A stretch of DNA of 64,000 nt from Puccinia triticina. Taxonomy: Eukaryota; Basidiomycota; Pucciniomycetes; Pucciniales; Pucciniaceae. Under the pieces are notes generated by a model. The model saw only the letters and a program-made list of their open reading frames with translations. It made no database searches and was not told where the DNA came from. Within the stretch, counting starts at the first letter, position 1. Each line of letters opens with the position of its first letter. Shown here piece by piece: positions 34,900 through 46,339 of this stretch. The stretch covers positions 992,501 through 1,056,500 of the forward strand of contig NC_070574.1 in NCBI RefSeq assembly GCF_026914185.1. Direction: 5' to 3'. The position numbers and the translations under genes are program-made.

Positions 34900-34925
34900 C
34901 GCGGCGTAGCCGCGTTGATCTCTAG
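34900..34925 (+). other. Helitron 3' terminus: hairpin plus CTAG
   Basis: CGCGGC-GTA-GCCGCG forms a 6-bp GC stem; seven bases later comes CTAG, followed by T. This is the canonical Helitron end (hairpin, CTRR, insertion before T). Confidence 0.8.
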
Positions 34926-36037
34926 TTATTTATGATGAGCTTGAATGTGAGTGCTGAAGAATTTACCCTGGTTTAAGATTGTAATCTGACCACACAAGAG
35001 GCTGCGCCTTGCTAGCAGCTTAAGTATAAATTTGATTTCAAGAATCATAAAACTTGATATGATCCATGTTTTAGACCAAGTTACACAAGAATTAAATTTG
35101 AGTTGCAGAAAACATCCACTCAACTTGGGATGGGGTTTGGCAAAATCAGGCCAAATTAGTGCTTGAATTAGAACCAACACACCCAGGGTTTCAAACCAAA
35201 CCTATCATGGAATTAAGAGAAAGCACTTGCATGCAAGTGCCATGGAAACATCCCTGGTGCCTTGCCAACCATCATCCACCCTCCCTTCTTCCCTCCGGCT
35301 CCCCTTGGGCCCTCTTCCCTCCAACTACCTCATTCCCTCCAATTCCCTTCTTCCATGCAAACAGCCTTTGTTATTTTAATTCCCTCCACCTGCTTAATCT
35401 TCCGGTACATAAACACATGTAAATTTATCACACATTGATCTGCTCCCAAAGACAAAGTCATCACAGTTACTGTCCCGGTGAGTCTTGCCCCATTTCTTGC
35501 TGATTACAAGTCTCAAATTACGATGCCATTGGGACTAGATGAACTGATTGGATTCTGCCTTCCTTGTTTTCTCAGTATCATCAGTATAGTTTCTAAATAT
35601 CGCACTCACCAGCCCTATGTATCACATAAGAAGCTCTCTCATCCCAACCTTTGACCAGCACTGGGCAGCCTATATGTACTAGAAATATCTCATGATCTCC
35701 TCCCCTTGCCCCATTGAAATGCATTCTACTGGCTGTGGCCATCTTGTTGCCCACAAATTCTGCAGAAGTTTGTGTATGCACTAATCCTTGGTCAAGTGAG
35801 CACGCCGCCTGGCCTCTGATCAAGCCTGTGACAAGTCCGCTCCCCTACGCAGGTCTAGTGACACATGATCATGGATCAGAGGCCCGCTGATTATCCGACA
35901 AGAGTCCCCGGGTTGATCCGAGTGATTCGGATCATCCTAGGATAAGGTGCACTGTTCCCCTAGCTTAACCCTTGTCACGGATCATATATCCGTGGGTTGC
36001 CCCGGAGCAATCCCGAGCCACGTTAATTCCATTGCAC
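34926..36037. other. No gene recognised
   Basis: Sequence between the Helitron end and the next LTR element. A CT-rich patch (35270-35400) and short frames occur, none convincing. Confidence 0.45.
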
Positions 36038-36042
36038 CTTGT

Positions 36043-36402
36043 TGTGAAGCCCCCGCGCATCGCAAGGGTTCACACAAAGTGTCACAAGGACAAACTCCGC
36101 TCAAGTATATCATCCAACCCTTCTTCCACCTCCCTAGCCGGTAGAGATCCCTGCGTCCATATCTCTCCCGGCTAGGTAAGCCGTTTTCCTCTCTCTTGAC
36201 CTTTTCCTCATTTCCCAGTTGTTTCTCCGCTTCCCCGATTGTTCATGTACTTACGTAGAGATCCCTGCGTCCATATCTCTCCCGGCTAGATTGTTCCCCA
36301 TTCCTGCAATTTACAGCCCCGTGAACCAGAATCTTGCTCTGAGGTTCCCTATTGTGCCCCCACTTGACGGACAGTGAAGGACTCCCAACTGGAGTCCTTA
36401 CA
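36043..36402 (+). repeat. 5' LTR of the gag-only element
   Basis: Contains two copies of the motif GTAGAGATCCCTGCGTCCAT, about 120 bases apart, as does the 3' LTR. The possible primer site TGGTTCCACC begins 10 bases downstream after a T run. Confidence 0.9.
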
Positions 36403-36632
36403 CTTTTTTTTTCTGGTTCCACCCTCTCGTCAACTCCTCATTTCGGCAAACAATTTTTTTTTTTTTCCTTCAACTGCGACTTCCTCTCCTGACTGCCCAC
36501 TGCCACTGCAACTTCCCTCCTGACTGCCCACTGCCACTGCGACTTCTCTCCTGACTTCCCACTGCCACCACGACTGCCCCACTGATCACTGAACCGTAAA
36601 CGGAAACGTCCGACGACTCGGACCTTCCTCTT

Positions 36633-39240
36633 ATGAGCACTCAACAGTCCAACACCGACCCCCTCCTCCCTCTACAAGACCCAGAACAGCTTGCCCGGGA
36701 AATCATGCGCCGCGCTTGTTTGGAAGCCACCCTTGCCGCACCCACCGCCATCAACATTCCATCGCCGAACGCTTCGACGGAACACCGTCCATTCCACAAT
36801 GTGGAACTTCTGCGCAAGGCGTGATCTGAGCTTGGAAGGGAATATAGCAAAAACTAGGGAAGTTTAGGCTAAAGGTGCTTGAAGAGCTGCCTTCCTATAA
36901 TAAACTCTGGGAGAAATTTACACTAAGAATTTAGTGTGGCTAAATCAGAAGAATTATTCTTAATCTAGACTGCTTCAGACCCTAAGAACCAGGAATCTTG
37001 TGCGTGGGATGAGAGATGTTATAGTTTGACGTAAGTGACTTTTTAGAAGGGTCAATTTATATTTGTTATATTATCAAGTTCTCAATTTATGATTTCAATT
37101 TATATTATAATTATTACTATTATGATCTTACTATTTAGATGGGTGATGGAAGCGGAAGTAATTTCTTAATATTACTATTTATGCTGGCATGGGGAAGAAA
37201 AGGAACAAGAAGGGGCAGAAGAGGCCTCCTTATATAGTAAATAATCTAGTCTGAGAGTGGATTTTACAAGTGTGAAATAGAATACTACTTTGGGATGCTG
37301 TACAGTTGTAGTGTGAAATGATAACCTATATTGGGATGCTGTACATGATATTTGTGAAATAGTATACTACTTTGGATTATGATCACTTGGCTTGTTCTTC
37401 TTTGGGGTGAAAACATTGTCTAAGAGTAGATTTTCTAACATGTGATAATAGAATCTTTTAGCAGTGTCCTCTTCTGTCCTAGAATAGATTTATACTATGT
37501 AATGGGTGGGATTTGTATGTGAAACTTAAGATTTTACTATGTATTTGAATATGTAACTAAATAGACTAGTACTGGTTTTCTGGGTGATAATATAATTGAG
37601 AAATATGCGTAAGATGTTGGTTGTAGTATGTTTTGTACTATATTGGTTTTATTTGTACTTTATAATATATTATTATCTTAATTTTTCCCTATTTTTGACG
37701 TGTTTGTAAGTGGATTAGTCTTACCACAACGACCACGACACCACCTCAATGAACCAGTTCAATCAACAAGGCTCCTCTGGCGACCCTCCGGCGCCGGAAG
37801 AGATATCCAACAACGACCTGATCCAAGCGATCCTGGTCCTACAGCAAAACACTGCGAAGCAACTCCTCGCGGCGCAGGAAGCGGCACAAGCCGCACAGGC
37901 GCAAGCTTGAGCTGAATTGAAGGCGGTTCAGAGCCAAGCCCGAGCGGATGTAAAGGCCGCACTGGACGCCTGGAGCAAGAGTGTCATCCCGAAAACTGAG
38001 TCTACTCCGGCCCCACAACTCGCTCCGGGCCGCATCGATCTCCAGCGATTCAAGATATCGGACGGACCGTGCTTCAAAGGTCCCTTTCAGGAGGTTGAAG
38101 CTTTCCTCCGCTGGATCCAAGCCCTACAGATCTTCTTTGCGACAAAATCGGTCACGCACGCGGACGATAAACGTCTCATTGTGGGCGGACTCATCTCGGA
38201 AACAAACTTGCTCTCGTTCTACTCGAACAAATTCTTCAAATACAAAGGGAAGTCCTGGGAAGACTTCAAGGAACAAATGTTCGAATTCGCCCTCCCAGTC
38301 GAATGGAAGACGGCCCTCAAGCGCAACATCGCCCAACTGAAGATGGCTGAAACCGAAACCTTCCTGGAGTTCAGCACCCGCGCTCGGACACTACAGAGCT
38401 TAGTCAATTTCGATAAACATTTGCTTGACGACTACGAACTAGCCGAGGCGGTGACCTTTGGCCTCCCAGAGGTCCTTCAAGCAAAAATCGACGACCATCA
38501 AATCCTACGATCGGCGAACTTCAAATATGGCGAGTTCAAAAACCGCACGAGTGGGTTCTACGCCAACCTGCTTAAGTCATCCGCCTTACGACTACGACGC
38601 AATGCATCCACCACCGCTACCTCTGGCAGGATGGCGGACACGGTTTGGCGACTCCACGCTTACTTGGACAGCGTGGGGCTGTGCCACTTCTGCAAGAAGC
38701 ACTGCGGGAGCGCCCACAAGGCTTGCCCCAACCCCATGGACAAGAGCCGAGTGGAGATACCGGCTTCATTCTTCCCGCCCCCGGGACCGGCAGACTACAC
38801 TCCCCCAGTAGCATGGACGGCGAAAAATAGCGGGCCTGCGAGGACGAACCCTCCGGCCGCCGGCCGCCCAATTGGTCGTCCCGCAGGCGTTGCGGGACTC
38901 ACAAACGAAGCGCCTGACTTGGACGAACTGTCCGCTTCCTCTCTGGCGCAAGTCGACGGATACTTAGATGACTTGGCTCATGGATTTGCGAACTGGCACT
39001 TGACTGCCGTTGAAGACGACGTTCAAGCAGCAGCCATAGCAGGCGACCCGGATGCGATCGAAACGCTTGGTGTCTCGGCGACCACACGAGACGACGAATT
39101 CATTCCTGAAGCCCCTCAATTCGACGAGGTCTCCTTTCTCGAGGCCTGTGGTGCCATCGCCGAAGGCGGGAGCGCCAAATATGTACCGTCTCCCCTCAGA
39201 TTGACCCATCAGTTTCACAGAGGGCGATGCTTACGAGGGT
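36633..39240 (+). pseudogene. gypsy-type Gag of the gag-only element
   Basis: The frame begins MSTQQSNTDPLLPLQDPEQL at 36633 and reaches RKA at 36821. An insertion (36822-37728) interrupts, and the same frame resumes near 37734 (MNQFNQQGSS). TGA at 37908-37910 stands where Gln/Ala-rich coiled sequence continues on both sides (AQAQ-stop-AELKAV), consistent with a former Arg codon. From 37911 the frame is open to 39764. The capsid region has FQEVEAFLRWIQALQIFF, SWEDFKEQMFEFALP and ETFLEFSTRARTL, typical of Ty3 gag. A zinc-binding segment CHFCKKHCGSAHKAC lies near residue 260 of the downstream part, followed by a Pro-rich and acidic tail. Beyond about 39240 the frame runs into low-complexity sequence and the LTR. 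Confidence 0.75.
36822..37728. mobile_element. 907-bp insertion in gag, solo-LTR-like
   Basis: AT-rich, non-coding, starts TGATCTGAG and ends CTTACCACA (TG...CA). Flanks are AGGCG and ACGAC, only partly alike. Removing it plus five bases keeps the gag frame. A TATA-like TTATATAG lies at about 37211. A solo LTR is the simplest reading. Confidence 0.45.
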
Positions 39241-39619
39241 CTCCCATAGGCCGGAGGGTCCAATCACTCCCACTGATCCGGAGGGTACTGTCACCCTCGC
39301 TGACCCTGGATTGGCGAACCCCCAGACTGACGTTGAAGCGGCCGTCATCAATGCCCCCCCTGAGCGCGACTAAAACACTGCCGCCCCCGCAAAACTCCCT
39401 TATCATGGAACCACCACCTCGTCTTCCTTCTCCATTAATCCAAAAAACTGCTCCCATTGTCGCCAACGTTCAAGACAAACGCAATTGCCCGCCCATCAAG
39501 CGGCCACCAATCAATCGTCCTGTCACAACAAAAAAGCGACCGTCCACCCGATCCACCGTTCTCCTCCCTCCTCATCGGTCTTCTTCTAACTGGAGGGACC
39601 CTCCCCCTCATCTTTTTAT

Positions 39620-39631
39620 AGGGGGGGAGAC
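39620..39631 (+). other. Polypurine tract
   Basis: AGGGGGGGAGA ends one base before the 3' LTR start TGTGAAGC. This is the expected primer site for plus-strand synthesis. Confidence 0.75.
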
Positions 39632-39991
39632 TGTGAAGCCCCCGCGCATCGCAAGGGTTCACACAAAGTGTCACAAGGACAAACTCCGCTCAAGTATATC
39701 ATCCGACCCTTCTTCCACCTCCCTAGCCGGTAGAGATCCCTGCGTCCATATCTCTCCCGGCTAGGTAAGCCGTTTTCCTCTCTCTTGACCTTTTCCTCAT
39801 TTCCCAGTTGTTTCTCCGCTTCCCCAATTGTTCATGTACTTACGTAGAGATCCCTGCGTCCATATCTCTCCTGGCTAGATTGTTGCCCATTCCTGCAATT
39901 TACAGCCCCGTGAACCAGAATCTCGCTCTGAGGTTCCCTATTGTGCCCCCACTCGACAGACAGTGAAGGACTCCCAACTGGAGTCCTTACA
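39632..39991 (+). repeat. 3' LTR of the gag-only element
   Basis: 360 bp, matching the 5' LTR except at seven sites. Six are C/T or G/A differences at CpG positions and one is C/G. Confidence 0.9.
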
Positions 39992-40248
39992 CTTGTGGGG
40001 CGCAATAGGGCCAATGAGGGAGCGTGACGGTGTCGCTCCTTGGATCGGGACGGGACATGTGGTTACAGCGCGCCACAGTCGCAGTAACCTGTTGGCTGGG
40101 TCCCGGGGGCGCCACAAGAGATGCACGCCCAGGCCGCCCCAACCGCCCCGGTGTGTAGGTCGCCAGGCTCGGTTCGTGGACGATAGCTGTCAGCCACTGA
40201 GACAATTGTCCATGTGCCTACAATGATAATTACATCTCATGTAACCCA

Positions 40249-41578
40249 CACCACCTGCAAATGGGTGTGGTTTTCTCCGCAGCCACACCCAGTGGTTTTC
40301 CAACTGAACTCGCGCGGCCCCCGGGAACCATCATTCGGGGTAAACATAACTCGCCCGGGCCGGTCATCTGGCTGGTCACATGACGACCAGCCAAGTTGTA
40401 CAGCTTGATGAACGGCGAGCCGCGGGTCATCAGGACGCACCGATGACCGGACAGCTGGGCGGTCCTCAAGGTATACATGCCTCAATGACTGGTCAGACGG
40501 CTGGTCGTCAAGGCAGACAGCTCGATGACTGGAGCCGGCCGGTCATCAAGACGGTAAACACTCGATGACCGGCCATCTAATCGGTCATTAAGGCACAGAT
40601 ACAACTCAATCACCGGCCAGCTGGCTGGTCATCGAGGTGTCCTTGATGTCAAGGTACATGTACCTTGATGACCAGCCATCTGAGCAGTCATCGAGGTATA
40701 CACCTCAATGACCGGCCAACTGGCTGGCCATCAACATATGTACCTCGATGACCAGCCAGCCGGCTGGTCTTCGAGGTATGAATGTACCTTGATGAACCGA
40801 CCCGAGCTGGCCGGTCATCAAGGTGTATGCCTTAATGGCCGGTTGGCTCCGGTCATCAATGATCAAGGCCTTGATGACCGGCCGGCTCCGGTCGTCAATG
40901 ATCCAGCCTTGATGACAGGGATGATCAAGGTGTATGCCTTGACGACCGGCCTGCTCCGGTCATCAAGGTGCCTGTATACCTCGACGACCAGCCAGCTGAC
41001 CGGTCATCAAGGTACAATTTTGATGGCCAACCAGTTGGCCGGTCATTGAGGTGTATACCTTGATGACTGGTCAGACGGCTGGCCATCGAGGTATACATGT
41101 ACCTCGATGACCGGAGCCAGCCGGTCATCAAGGACACTTCAATGACCAGCCAGCTGGCCGGTCTGAGGTGATCGAGGTGTAACCTTGATGACCGGTCATT
41201 GATCAGTGTCTGCCTTCTTGATGACCGGCCGGCTCCGGTCATCGAGCTGTCTGCCTTGATGACCAGCCGTCTGACCAGTCATTGAGGCATGTATAGCTCG
41301 ATGACCGGCCAGCTGTCCGGTCATTGGTGTGTCCTGATGACCCGCGGCTGTCCGGTCATCGGTGTGTCCTGATCACCCGCGGCTCGCCGGTCATCAAGTT
41401 GCACAACTTGGCTGGTCGTCATTTGACCAGCCAGATGAACGGCCCGGGTGAGTTATGTGTATCATCACCCCGAATGATGGTTTCCGGGGGCCGCACGAGT
41501 TTTCCGGGGGCCGCGCGAGTTCCGAGGGAAAACCACTGGCTGTGGCTGCGGAGAAAACCACACCCATTTGCAGGTGGT
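40249..41578. mobile_element. Foldback element with about 200-bp TIRs and a palindromic minisatellite core
   Basis: Ends are CACCACCTGCAAATGGGTGT and its inverse, and the similarity continues inward for about 200 bases (GGTTTTCTCCGCAGCCAC, GAACCATCATTCGGGG). Both sides are flanked by CCCA. Between 40400 and 41400 units built on GATGACCGG and CCGGTCATC alternate in orientation, each pair forming a small hairpin. No protein is encoded. Similar cores lie at 44160-44900 and 60937-61606. Confidence 0.7.
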
Positions 41579-41582
41579 GCCA

Positions 41583-42539
41583 ATGGCTAAAGACTACCTT
41601 AAGGTTGATCTAGATCTTGTGTAAGATCCTGTGTCCAACCCCTCCTGTTGTCTTATAATATTACTTTTGTTGCAATCATCACTTTATATGTACTAAACTG
41701 TATGATTTCACACTTATTATGTATTTACCTTGATTGAGAATAATAATGTACTAATGGAGTATATCTCTCTATGGATTTACCATACATAGAGAGATTACAT
41801 AATTATTCATGTAATTCCTCCTCTGAATTCCGTGGACCTCTTCTCCCTCCTTGGATTTAAGGATCTCTCTGGGGCCTTGACTCGAAGAAGGATCAGGTCC
41901 CTGTAATATGAAAGGGGGGGATCTTTCCTCTGGAGAGATCTTTCCCCCCAAGATTATTACCATACAAACCTGCCAACCTTACTACAATCAATAGTGAGTG
42001 GGGTTTACAATAATCAACTAACTTTATCTTTCTCTTACAGCCTTCTTTGACTTCAACTCGTGAATTTCATAGTTACAGGTGATTGTCATCACACCTGTAA
42101 CTTAGAAAATAACCCTTATTTATTCTAAGCTACGGCGCCTGGCTTGAGTCATTGCCACGTCCCCTTACTTTTGTAAGGGAGCTAGCCCCTCCGCTACTCA
42201 GCGTCGAGGTGTGGTTTTCTTCCCATTGGCCTGAAAAGGTTATAGTGTGGCCCTAATTCCGCTGGCCGCTATCCTAGCCGCTACAGCGCGAACTCACAAC
42301 CCTATCAACTCCGTGTCACCAAAGAGACCGGAGCTGACAATAGCGGTCTTTTGTCCTCGGGGCTTGCCACGCTGAAAAGAAAACTGTATTGGGGCGTCTG
42401 TACCATGAAGATGTTTTCATATTAATGTATTTATTACACCATCTTGACCCAAGCTATGCCCAGCTATGTATGTACGTCCTATGCACATCTATTCCTAGGC
42501 GCAACTTTGCAGGGGCCATCACTAGGGTACAAGAGGGTA
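41583..42539. other. No gene recognised
   Basis: AT-rich sequence to about 42000, then mixed sequence with GGCCGCTATCCTAGCCGCTAC-like words. No domain or repeat edge seen. Confidence 0.45.
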
Positions 42540-43610
42540 CAAGATGGTAAAAGACCAGTTTGTACATATTTATGTATGTACAATTTATGCCCAAATACTG
42601 GATTTGTTAGTTCATTATTTCCCCCATCCATTTCCCCTCACACTTCGATTTCCACCCCTCACAACTGAAGCAAAGCGCAATTAACATTGCCAATTACGTC
42701 CTTCGCAAACTCCATCCCGCGATGCACATTTTCAAGTTCGCACTTCCTTTTTTCACTGCGTTTCATAGGGTCACAAGTACTAGTCAGACGCACGTGTCTT
42801 GCACCTGGATTCATACCCGCTGTTACTGCGCAGTTGACGTCTCAAATGACCCAACAGCTCCACATTGGGTTTGTAAGTGGCACTTTCTGATATTGGTCAC
42901 ATCCAACCTTTTCACTCCAATTGATCACTTGGATTAATGATTATTTTTTCTGTTGATGAATAAAATAGTCCATCATAGATGCAGAGAATTGGGTGGTTTA
43001 GATTTTCAGCCCTGTGCTACCCTAGTGCCTGAATTCAACGGGGGGACAAAGACCTATTGCTGTAATGAAAATTTCATTAGATCAAAGGATGCAACCGTGA
43101 GTACCATATCATCACACCAGACCTCACGCATAATTTTGGCTGAATTCGGCTATATTCACCAGCCTGAAAAGATAAAGGCACATTGCATAACAGGATAAGT
43201 TGTGGCATGAACCTCAAGCCTTGCTTTGATAAGACAAACAGCATCCATCTGCCCAAATAAAAATCCCCGGGCGGTCGATCCAGCGTCAAAGTAAAAGGAA
43301 CAACCAGGGCATTTTTTTCTTCTTTCTATTGCTATATGTGAACTTCAAGACTTCAGCACATCTTTACTTTCTATGTTTCATGATTATTTCTTTTGTTGAA
43401 AAGTCTCTTATCGCGGGAGAAGATACTTATCATTCCCAAAAAAAGTCCTATTGTCTATGGATTCTCATCAAAAACACACAAAAAGCCATTTTTCTTATTA
43501 TTTAACACATACCTCTCAGGTTTCAGTTATATCAAAAGATTACGCAGACCACATTTCATGCTATTGACTAGCACTTCCCTTGACGCAGCCAACCCTTCCA
43601 TAGATTAAGT
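42540..43610 (+). repeat. Segmental duplication, copy 2 (with 7190-8260)
   Basis: Same order of landmarks as copy 1, in the same orientation, about 35 kb away. Exon sequence, introns and 3' flank all align. Confidence 0.8.
42722..43198 (+). CDS. Small secreted 8-Cys protein, hydrophobin-like cysteine order (paralogue 2)
   Basis: The exons are 42722-42872, 42969-43096 and 43163-43198, giving 104 residues. The N-terminus MHIFKFALPFFTAFHRVTS is a weaker signal peptide than in paralogue 1 because charged and polar residues interrupt the hydrophobic stretch. The eight cysteines keep exactly the spacing of paralogue 1 (C-x6-C-x1-C-x18-C-x10-C-x14-CC-x18-C), while most other residues differ. Introns sit at the same codons, the second starting GTGAGTACCAT. 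Retained spacing with divergent surface residues fits a secreted disulfide-rich protein under diversifying pressure; expression is unknown. Confidence 0.8.
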
Positions 43611-44159
43611 TCTGCCACATTTCTTCGAGATTTGAAGTCCTGAGTGCAAGCAGCATCGAGTGGAAAACACCCATCAACTAAATACTAATCATAGTGGGCC
43701 CATCGAGGAGGATGAGTATGCTGTACCATTGATTTACCATTGGTTTCCTACTCAATTTCTGACTACGCGGCCTGCAATCGTTGAGATGAGCCTGACCGAT
43801 CGAGCGGTGACGTCTTCTACCAGATGAAAAATCACTCATGAGTCTGGTATACCTTCCGATCTGTGAAATCCCTCCAAGGTAGCTGACACTGAGGAAACAA
43901 ATGCATATTCTCAAATGAAAGTCGCGTCTCCTGGTGTAAGGAGACAGGCAGAGGGGGTTTCAAACCACCTCCAGGAAGCCTTCCAGGTCCGGCTTTCCAA
44001 AAAAAACACCTCCTGGAACGTCTCCTGCAGACCTGGATTACAGACCGGCAAGACCCTCCAGGAGTACCAGGAAATCAGGGATAACCAGTGCGAAATAAAA
44101 ACCAACCCACCCTCAACCTCAGCCCCGAACAGAACTGTACCCCCGGCAGGTTTTTTTCC
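43611..44159. other. No gene recognised
   Basis: Between the duplicated block and the palindromic array. A short self-similar stretch at 43930-44060 (CCTCCAGGA, TCCTGGA) occurs. No coding evidence. Confidence 0.4.
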
Positions 44160-44900
44160 TGTAGATCAATCATCACTACCCTCAATGGCCATCAAGGGAG
44201 TACATACATACAGGACCCAATGGCCAGTACAGACCAGTCAACAAGGGGACTCACCACTCTTGATGATTGGTATACTTGATGATTGGTATAGACCTGTCAT
44301 CAAGAGGTCTCAGCACTCTCAATGACCAGGACCAACTGGTCATGGAGAGGACTCAACCCTCTCAATGACCGGGACTGTACCATTCATCAAGAGGAATCAA
44401 ACCTCTCAATGGCCGGCAAAGACTGGTCATTGAGAGAGCTGAAACCTCTTGTTAACCGGTACAGGACCGGTCTGTACCGCCATCAAGAGGGTTAAGTCCT
44501 CCTGATGACCAACATAAAGGTCATTGAGAGGATACAACCTTCTCAATGAATGGTACAGACCAGTAATCTCAATGGCTGCTACAGGACGGTTCTGTACAGC
44601 CAGCAAGAGGGTTGAATCCTCTTGATGATCCACAGAACAGTAATTGAAAGGATACATCATACAGCCCTCTTGATGACCAATCTGTGCCGGCCATTGAGAG
44701 GGTTGAGTCCTCTAAATCACCGGTTTTTACCAGCCATTGAGAGGTTTGATTCTTCTCAATGACCGGTACAGTCCTGGTCATGGAGAGGGTTGAGTCCTCT
44801 CCATGACTGGTTGGTCCCGGTTATCAAGAGTGCTGAGACCTCTCAATGACTGCTCTATACCAATCATCAAGAGTGGTAAGTCCCCTCAATGACCAGTCTG
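44160..44900. repeat. Palindromic minisatellite array 2
   Basis: Units of CTCTCAATGACCGG and its inverse CCGGTCATTGAGAGG alternate, separated by TACAG-like spacers and GTTGAGTCC linkers, about 60 bases per pair. Related to the cores at 40.4-41.4 and 61.1-61.4 kb. No flanking terminal repeat was found. Confidence 0.65.
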
Positions 44901-46339
44901 TACCAGCCATCTCTCCAGATCACCAACCCAAATTTTTTGGTACCTGAAGTGGCATCCAGGACCACAATTCCCTCAAAAACTGAAGCTAGACCAATCAATC
45001 TCAAGAACACAATGATGACCAACCTATCAAGGCATGTGATTGCTCTAGAAGATGCTGATTCTAATGTGATGATACACCCTGCCTTCTGGAATGCTTTCAA
45101 CCCCAACAACTGACCAATGATATTAAGCCTGTAGTAGTTTCATCACCTGATCCAAGTTTGTAATTTTCTTACTTGTCTTTGAGCTTACATCTTACATACT
45201 TTATTGCTTGATTTTTTAATCACTTTCTTCATTTATTTCTGTCTTGGTTGTAGGAGATTTATGTGCTTCTTGCAACAAGATACCACCCACTAATCAGTCA
45301 AAGCTGCTGACCAAGATGGGGGATTATCTCAAGAGAAGGCATGATGTGGTGAGCAGACCCAGTGTGAGCCTGAGTCTCTATAGTGACAACAGGACACAAG
45401 AAAAAGGGTGGAAACATTTGAATTTCTTGGGATAAAGAAATTACAAATATTAGAGAGAAAGAGAAAGAGAGAGACAAACTGAGCAGATTCAAGATTGGCA
45501 GATATTCAAGGTTATTCTGGTGGGTACTAACTTCCACTGGCAATGCTACCTCCTTAAGGGAGTGCTGCCAAGCTGTGCTAGAGAGTGTAACAGCCTCCTC
45601 TCACCAAAGAAACATGGAGGGCTCCTGAATTAGACAAGTTTAATCCAGCCACAATTTTTTAGACTTCCCTCTGGATAGTCAAGGTTCTTTAAAGGGAAAC
45701 CTATGTGGTTTGTTTCTTACAAAAAGCACAGAAAAAGAAGGATATGATTCAGCAGAATCCTTTGGTTGATGATATCAAGACAGGTGCAGACCTGTGATCA
45801 AAGAGTGGGCAAGAGAAAACAGACAAAGAGAGCAATCAAGAGGCACAGAGTTTTACCTCTGAGATAGTCAAGGTTCAGTGAAAGAGTGATACTTACTGTC
45901 AATATCCTAGGCGCCTGTGACGGTAGGTATACTGGGAGGGTGGTATCCTCTTTGGTGGTGATCCTGGGCTATCTGAGGGTGTGGTTCTGGGTGTCTGAAG
46001 TATGTAGATCCTCCTCAGGCAAGGGGGATCCTGACTTCAAAAATTTTTACAGTTTGCTTAGGGCCTGTACCATAGCCCGCAGATTCCAAGGATCTTACCC
46101 GGGATTCACAACTTTCTGTGAGATCTGAGCGGCCCAGAATCCGGAATACCATAGCGCTTATTTTTCAACCTCATAATCCACGGAAAACAAGCCATTTCCT
46201 CAGTTTGGAAAAACGGCTCCCCCCTATTTTTTTGCCTCGGATTCCATCACACTCAATGCACCCCGGCCCATTCAACATCACACATCATTACCTACCGCTT
46301 GATCATCACACATCATCTGCAATCATCACCACACTTGTC
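44901..46339. other. No gene recognised; upstream region of the 46-kb gene
   Basis: Several short frames (for example 44889-45113) show no domain. A purine-rich GAGA run lies at 45450-45475. The final part is CA-rich leader sequence. Confidence 0.4.

Larger units (their letters stand above)
26728..34925 (+). mobile_element. Helitron with accessory gene and RepHel
   Basis: Two genes on the same strand, an OB-fold-like/AT-hook protein and a Rep-helicase, end before a 3' terminus made of a hairpin (34900-34914) and CTAG (34922-34925) followed by T. HUH Rep plus PIF1 helicase and this terminus define Helitrons, which transpose by rolling-circle replication. The 5' end lies somewhere upstream of 26728. 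The coding part carries two TGA codons and one frameshift, so this copy is probably defective. Confidence 0.85.
36043..39991 (+). mobile_element. Complete gag-only LTR retrotransposon (TR-GAG type)
   Basis: Two 360-bp LTRs (36043-36402 and 39632-39991) flank a gag gene and nothing else. Both LTRs start TGTGAAGC and end CCTTACA. The flanks are CTTGT (36038-36042) and CTTGT (39992-39996), a perfect 5-bp target duplication. A polypurine tract abuts the 3' LTR. LTRs differ at seven positions (about 98% identical), so insertion is recent. No protease, RT or integrase is present: a non-autonomous element that must borrow enzymes from a gypsy relative. Confidence 0.9.

Noticed and set aside
40400..41400. 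Regularly spaced palindromic repeats that could be taken for a CRISPR array
   Set aside because: Units alternate in orientation, spacers are not unique, there are no cas genes, and the context is eukaryotic. It is a palindromic minisatellite inside a foldback element.
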